Of a stretch of DNA of 64,000 bases, positions 37,720 through 48,267 are shown in pieces. The position numbers were made by a program, and so were the translations under genes. Below the pieces are notes generated by a model. It was not told the DNA's origin, did no database searches, and saw nothing but the letters and a program-made list of their open reading frames with translations. The DNA is from Thecamonas trahens ATCC 50062 (taxonomy: Eukaryota; Apusozoa; Apusomonadida; Apusomonadidae), in the NCBI RefSeq assembly GCF_000142905.1, contig NW_013657652.1, positions 251,407 to 315,406 of the forward strand. The letters are read 5' to 3'. How positions within the stretch are numbered: position 1 is the stretch's first letter; each line of letters starts with the position of its first letter.

Positions 37720-39165
37720 ATGGACGAGCAGAGCACCACGGGCGAGATGCGTGGTATGGACGACTTTAACGCGAGCGCGCGGCGGTACACGAGTGTGCTC
37801 ATGGCCTCGGCGGCGGCCATGGGTGCCGTCCACGCGTTGCTCCAGGCGCGGATGCGGGCCATGGCCGCCGCCCTTGGCGCCCCGCGGCTACAGGCGCCGT
37901 TCTCGCTGCCGTACGCCCTGCTGGTTGTTGTCCTCGCCGGTGCCGTCACAGGCTTTGCCGTCGGTCCCGCCAGGCAGGTCGTCGTGGCGCTGGCCGGTGG
38001 CCGGGCCAGTGGCGCCGCGGCGGCGCTGGCCGACGTCGTCGCCGCCGAGGCTGCGCTGGCGTCGGCGGTGGCCATGGCCGGCGCCGGCGCTCTGCTGCCG
38101 TTTGCCTACGTCTACGTCGAGGCCGACGGGTGCTGTGTGCGGTCGGCCGGATCGCGCGGGACGGCCGGACGCATCTACGAGGCGTCAGCAGTAATGGTCC
38201 TTGCCGCCGCCGCCGCCCTCTCGCTGGCCTTTATGGCTGCCGACGGCGCCACTTCATCCGAGGCCTGGCTCGCGTCGGCGCTACGCGGGTGGACTCTGGC
38301 CGGCTCGGCGCTGTTGCTGGTTGCGCTCTCGCGGGGCCTTTGGATGGCTCTGGTCGAGAGTTTGCGCGCGCTCACGACCGCGCTGGTCACGCTCTCGTCG
38401 CGACGTGCTCCGGTGGCTCCAGCCGCCGCCCGCGACATGGAGCGTGAGGCGTTGCTGCTTCGCGCAGAGCGAGCGCGGGCGCACGGTGATGAGGCTGCTG
38501 CTGTGGTTGCCGAAGCAGAAGCGGCAGCCCTGGCGGCGCCTGCCCGTCTACCGCCATCAGCGGCGGCGGCGGTCTGGGACGGCGCCCTCGCTTTAGGTCA
38601 CATTGCACTTGTTCTCGGAACCCTTGCTGTGCCGGGTTTGTATGTGGCCCAACTCTCGCTCTACCTCGCCGCGCCCGACATTGACGATCACACGCCGGGC
38701 TACATCGAGGCACCGCGACCGGCACTGGCCGACTCGCTGCCGGCACCAATGACCGCGGTTGCTATGCTGTACATGAGCTGGCGGGCTTGGCTCGGGTGCT
38801 TTGAGCTCCCGGGCGTGCGGCAGGTACTCGGTGCAGGGCTCGCGCCGGGCTCTGCCGGCCGTGACGAGCTGGACCACGCTCTGGCGCGCGGCCACTCGCG
38901 AACGGCAGTCGCCGTCTTTGACGCGGCATACATCAAGCACACTGTGTGCGTGGCGTACGCTGCGGTGCTCCTTTCGTCGGCGTCGATGCGGGTTCCGGCG
39001 CTCCTCGGCTTTGTCCCGCTGCCTGCCGCGAGCTCCGCTGGCGAACCGGACGTGCTCTCGGCCGCGGTAACAGCGTGGATCTTCAACCTCGGCTTTCTTG
39101 CGTCGATCGTCCCCAACGGCGTCTCGCTTTTCATGCGCTGGCTTCGTGACGTTGTCGACGAGTGA
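37720..39165 (+). CDS. LMBR1-like multi-pass membrane protein
   Basis: A single exon encoding 481 aa from ATG 37720 (ATG 37753, MDDFNASARR, is an alternative). There are about nine hydrophobic segments: RYTSVLMASAAAMGAVHALL, LPYALLVVVLAGAVTGFAVG, ALASAVAMAGAGALLPFAYVYVE, VMVLAAAAALSLAF, GWTLAGSALLLVAL, ALALGHIALVLGTLAVPGLYVAQL and three near the end. LLPFAYVYVEAD matches the LMBR1/LIMR hallmark (PFAYFYxE). A cytosolic loop rich in Ala/Glu/Arg (ERARAHGDEAAAVVAEAEAAAL) lies mid-protein, as in that family. LMBR1-type proteins act as lipocalin receptors or lysosomal membrane proteins (LMBD1, cobalamin export); which applies here is unclear. Confidence 0.65.
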   Translation: MDEQSTTGEMRGMDDFNASARRYTSVLMASAAAMGAVHALLQARMRAMAAALGAPRLQAPFSLPYALLVVVLAGAVTGFAVGPARQVVVALAGGRASGAAAALADVVAAEAALASAVAMAGAGALLPFAYVYVEADGCCVRSAGSRGTAGRIYEASAVMVLAAAAALSLAFMAADGATSSEAWLASALRGWTLAGSALLLVALSRGLWMALVESLRALTTALVTLSSRRAPVAPAAARDMEREALLLRAERARAHGDEAAAVVAEAEAAALAAPARLPPSAAAAVWDGALALGHIALVLGTLAVPGLYVAQLSLYLAAPDIDDHTPGYIEAPRPALADSLPAPMTAVAMLYMSWRAWLGCFELPGVRQVLGAGLAPGSAGRDELDHALARGHSRTAVAVFDAAYIKHTVCVAYAAVLLSSASMRVPALLGFVPLPAASSAGEPDVLSAAVTAWIFNLGFLASIVPNGVSLFMRWLRDVVDE

Positions 39166-39214
39166 CCTAGCAATCCTGTAACCCTTAGCGGGGCGGTCTT
39201 TCGGACGCGTTGTC

Positions 39215-39312
39215 GCGCGTCTCAACGTGAACAACTTTATGATGCTTGACTTTCCGGTGGGAGGCGCGTCTCAACGTGAACAACTTTATGATGCTTGACT
39301 TTCCGGTAGGAG
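39215..39312. repeat. Two tandem copies of a 49-bp direct repeat
   Basis: Copies at 39215-39263 and 39264-39312 are almost identical (CTCAACGTGAACAACTTTAT...TTTCCGGT), differing mainly at one base near the end. They sit at the left edge of the transposase remnant and are much lower in G+C than the flanks. Confidence 0.93.
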
Positions 39313-39319
39313 GCGCGCC

Positions 39320-39860
39320 TGCACATGATGGCGGCCAACACGTAGACGCCCGCCTGAAGGATGCCCGAGCTGCCGTCGCGGTGACGACCCCGACGACCGG
39401 GAAGGAGAGCATGCCAGAGTTGAACACAGCGGCCAGACGGGAGAGCGCGAGGACGTCTTGCGACGAACGAGTTTGCCGGTCGGCATGGCCGCGCAAGTGG
39501 TGGCACACCATCTTGTACGGGATTGTGGACGCCGCGCTCATCAACGCGTACGCGCTCTACGCCGACGCGAGCCCATGCCCCGCCATGACTCGCGTGGCTT
39601 TTCTCTACGACATCATCGACGCCGTCGGCTCCGCGCCGTCGCGCAAGTGGAAGCGTCCCTCTGCAGCGGCTGCTCGTCATCACCACTTTTCCCCAACAAG
39701 CCGCCGTGGATCGCGACTTCCTCGCCTGCCGGATGAAACAAGCCCACCACTGCCCCTTGGCGACGACATATATGTAGTCGCCTTTTGTTTTCTGTTGTGG
39801 CCCACCAGTGGCCACAGCAGCCATCAACACATCGTACTACTCTTCTACGGCGATTGATGG
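39320..39860 (+). mobile_element. Decayed piggyBac-like transposase fragment
   Basis: In the plus strand, PRKWWHTILYGIVDAALINAYALY followed by MTRVAFLYDIIDAVG fits the conserved C-terminal end of piggyBac (DDE_Tnp_1_7) transposases, where a KWW...D...NAY.LY block precedes a FR-type helix. Just upstream, in the next frame, DVLRRTSLPVGM looks like the continuation of the same domain (family members have DQLR... before KWW), so a frameshift has occurred near 39490. The catalytic Asp region and the terminal Cys-rich finger are absent or unreadable. Flanking TTAA target sites and terminal inverted repeats were not found. The element is too short and broken to be active. Confidence 0.55.
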
Positions 39861-40118
39861 GCGTCGCGACGTCTGTTGAGCATTCCGCACTGTACAGGCC
39901 TAACCGCAGGTGCTCACCGCGCCCCGAGCCCGGCTGCCCGTACTACCGCTCTCCGCCGCTGCCACTATCCACCATGGCCATACCCGTTGCCAAACTGGGT
40001 GGTGAGCTGGTGCTGGATGCTGAGCAAGTCCTTTAAAATACGGAGCGAGTCGGTAGCGCGCAGGCGTGTAATCGACTCGTCCTCATGCGATGACCAGGGC
40101 TCCGCTTGTGGACGCTGG

Positions 40119-43100
40119 CTAAAGGCCCGGGTTCACCCACTGCGCCGCCTCCTCGACTGGAATGCCCTTGGCGGCTGCGTAGGCGGCGACCTGGTCGTCG
40201 CCGACCCGGCCGACGGCAAAGTACTTGGCGTCACGATGCGCAAAGACAATGGCCGAGACCGAGGCAGCCGGGATCATGGCGTACGACTCGGAGAGCGAGG
40301 TGCCGATGAGAGCCTCGACGTCGAGGAGCGACCAGAGCGTGGCCTTCTCAGTGTGGTCCGGCTGTGATGGATAGCCCGGCGCAGGACGGATGCCCTCGTA
40401 AGCGACCTTGTGGAGGCCATCGGCATCGAGGTCCTCGGTCTCTGCAGCAAAGCCCCAGACGCTGACGTCGGTCCGGATCGACTTGTGCAGCCACTCGGCG
40501 CCGGCCTCGGCGAGCCGGTCGGCGACGGCCTGCATGAGGATCTTGAGGTAGTCGTCGCCGTCGGCGGCGTAAGCGGTGGCGGCTTCGTCGGCACCGACAA
40601 CCGACACCACCATGGCACCGAGGTGATCGCGCGGGCAGCCGTCGTCGCCGGCGGGCGCGATATAGTCACCGAGCGACGCGTACTCACTGGCGCCCTCGGT
40701 CTGCTGGCGGAGCATGTGGAAGGTCGCGGTCGGGCTCGCGGCGTCGGTGGCATTGGCGTAGACATCAACGGCCGAGCCGTCGAGCCGCGCGGCGGCGGCG
40801 TAGACACCAACGACACCACGGACGGCGACAGGCGTCGGCGTCGAGCCGTCAACAATGTTCTGCAGCAGCGCGACCGCGTCGTCGTGGAGCTTCTTGGCTT
40901 CGGCACCGACGCGGTCGTCGTTGAAGATCTTGGGGTACCGCCGGTTCGGGTACTGGCCCTTGAGCTGGAACGAGGAGAACAGCGGATTCCAGTCGATGAG
41001 CTCGACGAGCTCGGCGACGGGGATGTCGACCGCCGTGGCGCCGAGCGCCGGCGGCGCCCGCGCGAGCGCGGCGTCAGAAAAGTCGAGCACCGGCCGCTTG
41101 CTCACTGCCGTCTCGAGCGAGACGAGCGAGACGTCATCGAGCGACGCCTCGTAGTCCTCCTTGATCTCTTGGTACAGGTCAAACAGATCCTCCACAAAGT
41201 CGGGCTTGGACTTGGGGTCCAACAGCGATGAGACAACCGTGACGGCGATCGACGCGTCGAGGCAGTGCACAACCGGCGACGCCGGGCTAGCGTAGTGGCG
41301 CGCAATCTTGACCGCCGTGTGGATGCGCGACGTCGTGGCACCGCCAATGAGCAGAGGAATCTCCAGACCCTGGCGCTTCATCTCCATCGCGATCTTCTCC
41401 ATGTGGGTGAGCGAGGGCGTGATGAGGCCCGAGACGCCCACGACGTCGACCTTGTGCTCGATGGCAGCCTTGACAATGACGTCGGTAGGAACCATGACGC
41501 CGAGGTCGATGACCCGGTAGTTGTTGCAGCCGAGGACAACGGCCACAATGCCCTTGCCGATGTCGTGGACGTCACCAGCGACGGTGGCCAGAAGAACGGT
41601 ACCGGCGTACGACTCGGCGTCGGCGTCGTCGCCATCGCCGGCGGCAGCGGCGGCCTGCGCCGCCGACGCGGTGCCGTCGGCCACCGCTGCCACCGCCGCG
41701 GCCTTCACGGCCGCCTTCTCCTCCTCAATAAACGGCGTGAGCCACGCAACGGCCTTCTTCATCACCCGCGCAGACTTGATAACCTGCGGGAGGAAGAGCT
41801 TGCCCGAGCCGAACATGTCACCGACGACAGACATGCCGTCCATGAGGTGCGTCTCGATGACCTCGAGTGCCGACGATGCGCCGAGGCGTGCCTCTTCGGT
41901 ATCGGCCTCGATGTACTCGGTCGTGCCATGGACGAGGGCGTACTTGAGACGCTCAGCGACTGAGAAATCACGCCACGCGGCCTTGGCGGCAGCCGCCGCC
42001 GCGCCGCCGCCCGCCTCCTTGTTGGCGCGCTCGGCCTCGGCACGCTCGAGGAGCTTGGCGGTGGCGTCGTCGATGCCGACCTTGGCGCCGTTGTTGAGCA
42101 CAACCGCCGAGACCAGGTCGCGGAGCTCGGGCTCGATGTCGTCGTACACAGCGAGGTGGGTCGGGTTCACAATGCCCATGTCCATGCCGGCGTCGATGGC
42201 GTGGTAGAGAAAGACCGAGTGCATGGCCTCACGGACAACGTTCACACCACGGTAGCCAAACGAGAGGTTCGAGACACCACCGGAGATCTTGGCGCCTGGG
42301 CACTGGGCCTTGATCTCGCGAGTAGCCTTGATAAAGTCGGCGGCGTATGAGTCGTGCTCGGCCATGCCAGTGGCGATGGTCAGAATGTTCGGGTCGAAAA
42401 TGATGAGGTTTGGCGGGAAGGAGAGCGGCGGCGCGGTGAGCAGGTTGTACGAGCGGACGCAGATCTCGACCTTGCGCTCGGCCGACGCGGCCTGGCCCTC
42501 TTCGTCAAAGGCCATGACAACGACGGCAGCGCCAAAGCGCTTGACAATCTTGGCCTTGGCGAGGAACTCGGCCTCGCCCTCCTTGAGCGAGATCGAGTTG
42601 ACGACTGACTTGCCCTGGCAGACTTTGAGGCCGGCAAGGATGACGTCCCAGTCCGACGAGTCGATCATGAACGGGACCTTGGCAATGGCCGGCTCGGTGA
42701 CGGCAATGCGGAGGAGCTTGGTCATGGCCTTGACGCCGTCAATGAGTCCGTCGTCGACGTTAAAGTCGAGGACCATGGCACCGGCCTCGACCTGTGAGGC
42801 GGCAATATCCATGGCCTCCTGGTACTGGCCGTTGGCAATGAGCCGCTTAAACTTGCGCGAGCCGGCAATGTTGCAACGCTCGCCGACGTTAAGAAAGGCA
42901 AAGCGCGACTTGTCAACCACCAGCGGCTCGAGGCCCGAGAGCATCATCATCGAGTCCTCGGGAATCGGCTGTCGAGTGCGCGGCGCACCGTTGGCAGCGA
43001 CCTCGGCAATTGCCTTGATGTGCGCCGGCGTCGAGCCGCAGCAACCGCCAACAAAGTTGACAAGCCCAGCGTCAACAAACTCCTTGAGGTCGCCCGCCAT

Positions 43101-44318
43101 CTTGGCCGGCGAGTCGTCGTACCCGCCCATGGCGTTGGGCAGGCCGGCGTTCGGGTAGCATGAGACAAAGCACGGCGCCACGTCTGACATTCGCTGGATA
43201 AACGGCCGCATCTGCTCGCAGCCGAGCGCGCAGTTGAGGCCGACGGCGAACGGCTTGGCGTGCGCCACAGAGGCGTAAAAGGCCTCGGTCGTCTGGCCAG
43301 ACAGCGTCCGGCCCGAGAGGTCCGTGATCGTGCCCGAGATGATGAGCGGAAGCCGGCTGACACGCCCGCCCCAGTCGTCCTCGAACAGCTCGTCAATAGC
43401 GTAGAGCGCGGCGCGCGCGTTGAGCGTGTCAAAGATCGTCTCGACCATGAGGATGTCGACGCCGCCGAGAACCAGCCCACGGACCTGCTCCTTGTACGCC
43501 TTGACGAGCTCGTCAAAAGTCACATTCCGCGCCGACGGGTCCTCCACCGACGGCGAGATCGACGCCGTGCGGTTCGTCGGCCCGCACGCACCGGCCACAA
43601 ACCGCGGCCGCGACGGGTCGGCAGCCATCACCTTCTCGGCCTCCTGTCGCGCGAGCACGGCGGACTGGTAGTTGAGCTCAAAGGCCAGTGCCTCGAGCCC
43701 GTAGTCGGCCTGGGCGATCGACGTTCCCGAGAACGTGTTCGTCTCGATGATGTCTGATCCGGCCTCAAAGTACTGCCGGTAGATGTTGCCGATGACCGCC
43801 GGCGCCGTCAGCGAGAGAAGATCGTTGTTCCCGCCCAGCTCACTCGGGTGGTCCTTGAACCGGTCTCCGCGAAAGTCGGCCTCTACAAGGTTGGCCTTCT
43901 GGACCATGGTGCCCATGGCTCCGTCGAGAATCTACATGCTCCCCACCGCCAACCAAGTCCCCATCCCGCATCGACCCCCCCCCCCCCCCCCCCCCCCAGT
44001 CACCAACACAAACATTTCCATAAAGCACTCTGTGAGTGTTGGTCTCCTCTCCCCCTCCCCCCCCTCCCTCCCTCCCTCCCTCCCTCCCTCTCGTCAAGCC
44101 CCGCAACTGCCACGTCGCTGGATGGGGATCGGCCACGTGCTGCCGCTGACGCCACCACTCCCACCTACCATGATTCGCTTCTTCAGCTGGGCAGTCAGAT
44201 ACTCGGCCAGATCAGTCTCGCCACGCACGTAGCCATTGCACACAGTGGCTGATGGGACAGGCCCCGCAGGCAGATGGGTCGGCTCGACCGTCCGCACCGA
44301 GTCATCAAAGGACGCCAT
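40119..44318 (-). CDS. MTR: Cobalamin-dependent methionine synthase (MetH/MTR)
   Basis: Exon 1 (44169-44318, [13 protein letters not shown]...LKKRIM) joins exon 2 (40119-43931) across a 237-nt intron containing a 23-base C run; the junction reads [14 protein letters not shown], as in all MetH proteins. Length 1320 aa (human 1265). Domain order is standard: homocysteine domain (zinc-ligand sites VGLNCALG and GGCCGST, near residues 284 and 347-348), pterin domain ([25 protein letters not shown]-like [12 protein letters not shown]), B12 cap and Rossmann domain with DVHDIGKG (His axial ligand), and the SAM-dependent reactivation domain ([15 protein letters not shown]). It remethylates homocysteine with methyl-THF in the cytosol. 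Because it needs B12, the organism must obtain cobalamin from outside. A divergent promoter of ~200 bp is shared with the APH-type kinase. Confidence 0.97.
43975..43997. repeat. Poly-C homopolymer (23 nt) in the methionine synthase intron
   Basis: Uninterrupted C on the plus strand (G in the sense of the gene). Similar runs occur at 2702-2721, 52296-52317 and 59678-59698. Confidence 0.95.
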
Positions 44319-44519
44319 GGAGAGGAGGAGAGAGAGAGAGAGAGAGAAGTGGCGCCTTTGTGCGACTCGCCCCGCCACATAGCCACTCGCCCCACCCACG
44401 CCACCCGCCCGGTCGGCCGGCCGGCCGGCCGGCCGCCCAACCACCCGCCTGCCTGCCTACCCACCCACCCACCCACCCACCGGCTATCACACTGCACCCC
44501 CTCCCCCCTCCTCCCTACC

Positions 44520-45659
44520 ATGGCCGAAGCGCATGTTGGTCCTGTTCGCAAGGCCCATCGCCTGCCGCTCGACAAACTCGCAGCATACATGGCAAGCGAG
44601 GAGGCGCTGGTCAGCGAGGGCTACACAGGCACGCCACTCGACGTGGCCCAGTTTGCAGGTGGGCAGAGCAACCCGACGTACCTCATCCGCAACCCGACAG
44701 GCAAGGCCGGATACAGCTGGGTCCTCCGCAAGAAGCCACCGGGCAAGCTGCTGCCTTCGGCCCACGCCGTGGAACGGGAGTACGCCATCATCGCCGCCCT
44801 CGCCCCGACAGCTGTCCCGGTCCCGCGCCCGCTGCTCCTCTGCACCGATCCGGACGTCATCGGCACCCCTTTCTACCTCATGGATGCCGTCGACGGGCGC
44901 ATCTTCCGCGACCCTAAGCTGCCAAGCCTGAGCCGGGCCGATCGCAGTGCTGTCTTTGCCGACATGGCCACCACCCTTGCTGCGCTGCACTCGCTCGATC
45001 CCGACGCCGTCGGCCTCGGCAGCTACCGACGCGGCTCGGGCGGCTACATCTCCCGCCAGCTCAAGCGGTGGTGGGGCAACTACTCGCTGGCGGTGGTGGA
45101 GGAGACGAACACAGAGCCGATGACCCGCCTCCACACCTGGCTCCGCGCCTCGGCACCGGTCGCCGAGCGCTCAGCCATTGTCCACGGTGACTACAAGCTC
45201 GACAACATGGTCTTTCACGCTACCGAGCCGCGAGTCATTGCCCTACTCGATTTTGAGCTGTGGACCATCGGCGATCCGTACTCGGACCTTGCTTACTGTC
45301 TCCTACCGTACATCATCGGCGCCGGCGCGCCGTCGCTGCCGGGCCTCGGCGGCGTCGACCTTGCCAAACTCGGCATTCCCTCGCTCGCCGAGTTTGTCGC
45401 CACCTACGCTGCCGCCGCTTCGTTTGATGTCGACATCGACCTCCCGTTCTACATCGCCTTTTCGCTCTTTCGCCTCGCCGCCATTGCCCAGGGCGTATAC
45501 AAGCGATCGCTGACCGGAAACGCGTCGTCGGCCTCGGCCTCGTCATTTGCCGGCGTCTCGGCCCTCCTCGCCGGACTCGCCCTCGCCGTCGCCGACGGCG
45601 CCATCCCAGCCGTCACCAACGCCATCGGAGCACCTTCCAACCCGCGCTCACGCTTGTAG
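44520..45659 (+). CDS. APH-family kinase like the ACAD10/ACAD11 N-terminal domain
   Basis: A single exon encoding 379 aa. It has the aminoglycoside-phosphotransferase fold: FAGGQSNPTYLI (nucleotide loop), WVLRKKPPGKLLPSAHAVEREYAII (ATP-binding Lys and Glu), FYLMDAVDGRIF (hinge), AIVHGDYKLDNMVFH (catalytic HGDxxxxN) and ALLDFELWTIGDPYSDLAYCL (metal site). These match the kinase domains of ACAD10/ACAD11, which are reported to phosphorylate 4-hydroxyacids so that the fused dehydrogenase can act. Here the kinase is free-standing, with no acyl-CoA dehydrogenase domain. The protein ends in Ser-Arg-Leu, a PTS1-type tripeptide, suggesting peroxisomal import. The spacer to methionine synthase has GA and CCGG/CCAC repeats. 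Confidence 0.9.
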   Translation: MAEAHVGPVRKAHRLPLDKLAAYMASEEALVSEGYTGTPLDVAQFAGGQSNPTYLIRNPTGKAGYSWVLRKKPPGKLLPSAHAVEREYAIIAALAPTAVPVPRPLLLCTDPDVIGTPFYLMDAVDGRIFRDPKLPSLSRADRSAVFADMATTLAALHSLDPDAVGLGSYRRGSGGYISRQLKRWWGNYSLAVVEETNTEPMTRLHTWLRASAPVAERSAIVHGDYKLDNMVFHATEPRVIALLDFELWTIGDPYSDLAYCLLPYIIGAGAPSLPGLGGVDLAKLGIPSLAEFVATYAAAASFDVDIDLPFYIAFSLFRLAAIAQGVYKRSLTGNASSASASSFAGVSALLAGLALAVADGAIPAVTNAIGAPSNPRSRL

Positions 45660-45861
45660 CGAGCCAGCACACAGAGTGCTACATGTTGCGCCTGTGGCGC
45701 CCTTGCGCGGCCTCATTGCGTGGCCCTCCAAAAAAACCCGCTCAGCCAAACCCCTTCTTCACTCATGCCGGCGGAGAAACAAAACACTCTGCGGTCACTG
45801 GCGGCGCCGCCTCCGCCGCCGCCACCTGCACCAACACAGGCACACTCGTCCGCGCGCAGCC

Positions 45862-48231
45862 ATGGCAACCATTGAGAGCCTCACTGCCGAAAAGACCCGG
45901 CTCAAGGACGAGGTCAAGCAGCTCAAGGTACAGCCCCCGTCCCGTGCATGCCCCCCCCCTTCCTCCCAGCCCGTCCCCCCTGCCTGTCCCCCTCCCATGG
46001 AGGCGTGACCGCACCGAACAGTCGTCCTCTCCCTCCCCTCCTCCCCCTCCCCCGCCCCGCCACTCACCAACACTGCACAAACACAGGCTGGAGGCGCTCC
46101 ACCAGAGGAGATCAACCCGGTGTATGTGGCATACAAGGCGGTCTCGTCCGAGCTGGCCTTTCTTCTTGCCCACCCTACCCACGACCTGCGCGGCTCGTCG
46201 GCAGCCACGCCGCCGCCTGAGACAACGCCGCCGCCGACGCCGCCAGGCCTTTCGGACGAAGCCGTTCGTGTTCACGCGCTCAACGTGCTCTCGGAGGAGA
46301 AAAACTCACTCAAGGCCGAGATCAAGTTGCTGAAGGGATCGGGCGCGCCAGACAACGTCATCGCTCCGGTCTTTACCCGCTACACCACAGTCAAGAACTG
46401 GCTCGCCGCGCCGTCGTCAGGCCCGCCGCCTCTTCTTGATCACCAGATGCCCGAACCTGAGGCTGTAGCTGAGGCTAGGACACACCCAGCGCTGCCGAGT
46501 GTGCCTGTGGCCGGCGACTCGGTCGCATCGCTCGCCGCCAACTCGGAGGCCGGCGACTCGCTTGGCGAACTGCACTCGGTTGCGTCACGGTCGCTCCCGC
46601 CGAGTGCCGACGAGGTTGCTGCGATGAAGGCAGAGGTCAAGGCGCAGATTCGTGCTGCCACCGGCATGGGCCGCTCAGACGAGTACATTGCCCCGCTCTA
46701 CGCCCGCTATCAGGAGCTCAAGGCACTCTCGGCCAACTACTCGAGCGAGGCTGCGACCCAGTTTGCGCGGACGCACCTCCGCCAAGGCCGCCGCGCCTCG
46801 GTCGTCCTCCCCTCGCGTGAGCGGCGAAACTCGATTCTGCCGGCTGCCACAGGCGAGACCGATGTTGCCGTCGCTGCCGCGCTCGCCGCGTCGCCGTCGT
46901 CGGACTTTCTTCCACACGCCGGCGAGACGCAGGTCGACTCGCCGGTTGCCGAGGTGCCCGACGCAGCACCCGCGGCGCCGGACGAGCCGCCTTCAACAGA
47001 GCCTGCGCCTGCGCCGGGAGCGCCGAGCAGCTCGCCACCAGTGCCAACCATCACGCTCGCACCCGAGCTCGGCGATGACGATGACGAGCCTTTGGCGCCA
47101 GTGGCAACTGCCACGGTTGTGGCCCTCGACGACTTTACTGACTCGGATGACGACAACGACGACGACGACGACCGGACGCCCAACGATGACGTGGTGGTCA
47201 AGGCTGGTGTGCTCAAAATCCGGGTCTCTGGTGGTCTGCTCGGCCGCAAGTGGGCGTCGCGGTGGTGCTCGATGACCCGCGCCGCGTTCCGCATCCACTC
47301 GGGCAAGGACGCCAGCTCGAGCGTCGAGACCCGCCTCTCGCTCGCCGGCACGTACACCTCGTTCCGCTCGTCCAAGACCAACAACGAGTTTGCCATCACA
47401 TACGGCGAGAACCTCGAGAACTCGATCGAGGTTGTTGCACCCGACCGCAAGACCCGCAAGTCGTGGACTACCTTTATCCTCGACGGCATGCTCGCATGGA
47501 CCAAGATCGTGGTCAAGCGGCTGCAAGTTCCCTCGGCAGCTGCGCCGTTTACCGGAGCCGCCGTCCACATGGGCTGGATGAACGTTCTTGTCCCGCACGG
47601 CAAGCGGTGGGCGTGGTCGTGGAAACTCGCGCTCCTCTCCGACGGCGCGCTTTGGCTTCTCAATGCCTTCCCGCTCACCATCGACGAACTCGACGAGGCC
47701 GAGGCCGGTGCGCTCAAGTTTGAGCTTGTCGGCGCCAAGTTTGCCCACGTCACCGAGGCGACCAAGCTGACCAAGCTCGGGCGCCAGCACGTTGTCCGTT
47801 TTGACGCCGGCGCGTCCGGCCTCTCGCTCCCGCTTGCGCTCTCGACCGAGTCGGAACTCACACTGTGGGGCAAAATCCTGCGGCGGACGTGCGGTGAAGC
47901 TCTCGAGGCTGCCCTCTCCACCGCCCCTTACACTGTTTCCGGTACTTGCAACGGCACCGACGGCAGCTCACTTGCCATTGCGCTCGACGGCGTCACCATC
48001 GCCGGAACGGCCGTTCCCTGGCGCGCCATTGTCCGCTACGCCGAGTCGCTCGCCACCATCACCATCACGGTCGTCCTTGACATGTCTAATCCGGACGATC
48101 GCACCGACTTTATCTTTGAGGGCGACGAGGCCTCGCTCAACGCTGCCTTTAACGTCCTCACCTCGGTCGTCCACCTCGTTGTGGTCCCACGCCAGCGCGC
48201 CGCTCGCGCCGCCGCCACCCGCTCGTCGTAA
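45862..48231 (+). CDS. Protein with three WHEP-like helical repeats and two PH-like domains
   Basis: Two exons (45862-45927 and 46087-48231; intron 159 nt, GTACAG...ACAG, phase 0) encode 736 aa. The N-terminal half has three related ~45-residue helical hairpins: LTAEKTRLKDEVKQLK-AGGAPPEEINPVYVAYK, LSEEKNSLKAEIKLLKGSGAPDNVIAPVFTRY and MKAEVKAQIRAATGMGRSDEYIAPLYARYQELK. They resemble WHEP domains of aminoacyl-tRNA synthetases. The intron falls inside the first. A disordered Pro/Ala/Asp-rich middle follows. Residues ~450-560 (AGVLKIRVSGGLLGRKWASRWCSM) and ~570-690 (HMGWMNVLVPHGKRWAWSWKLALLSDGALW) each look like a PH domain. Likely a membrane- or phosphoinositide-associated scaffold; no known orthologue recognised. 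Confidence 0.75.
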
Positions 48232-48267
48232 ACTTGACCTCTCTCCATCTCCACACGCTTCCATACG

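Noticed and set aside
39237-39830. Minus-strand 197-codon frame over the transposase remnant
   Set aside because: It is antisense to the piggyBac-like KWW...NAY.LY block and has no family features.
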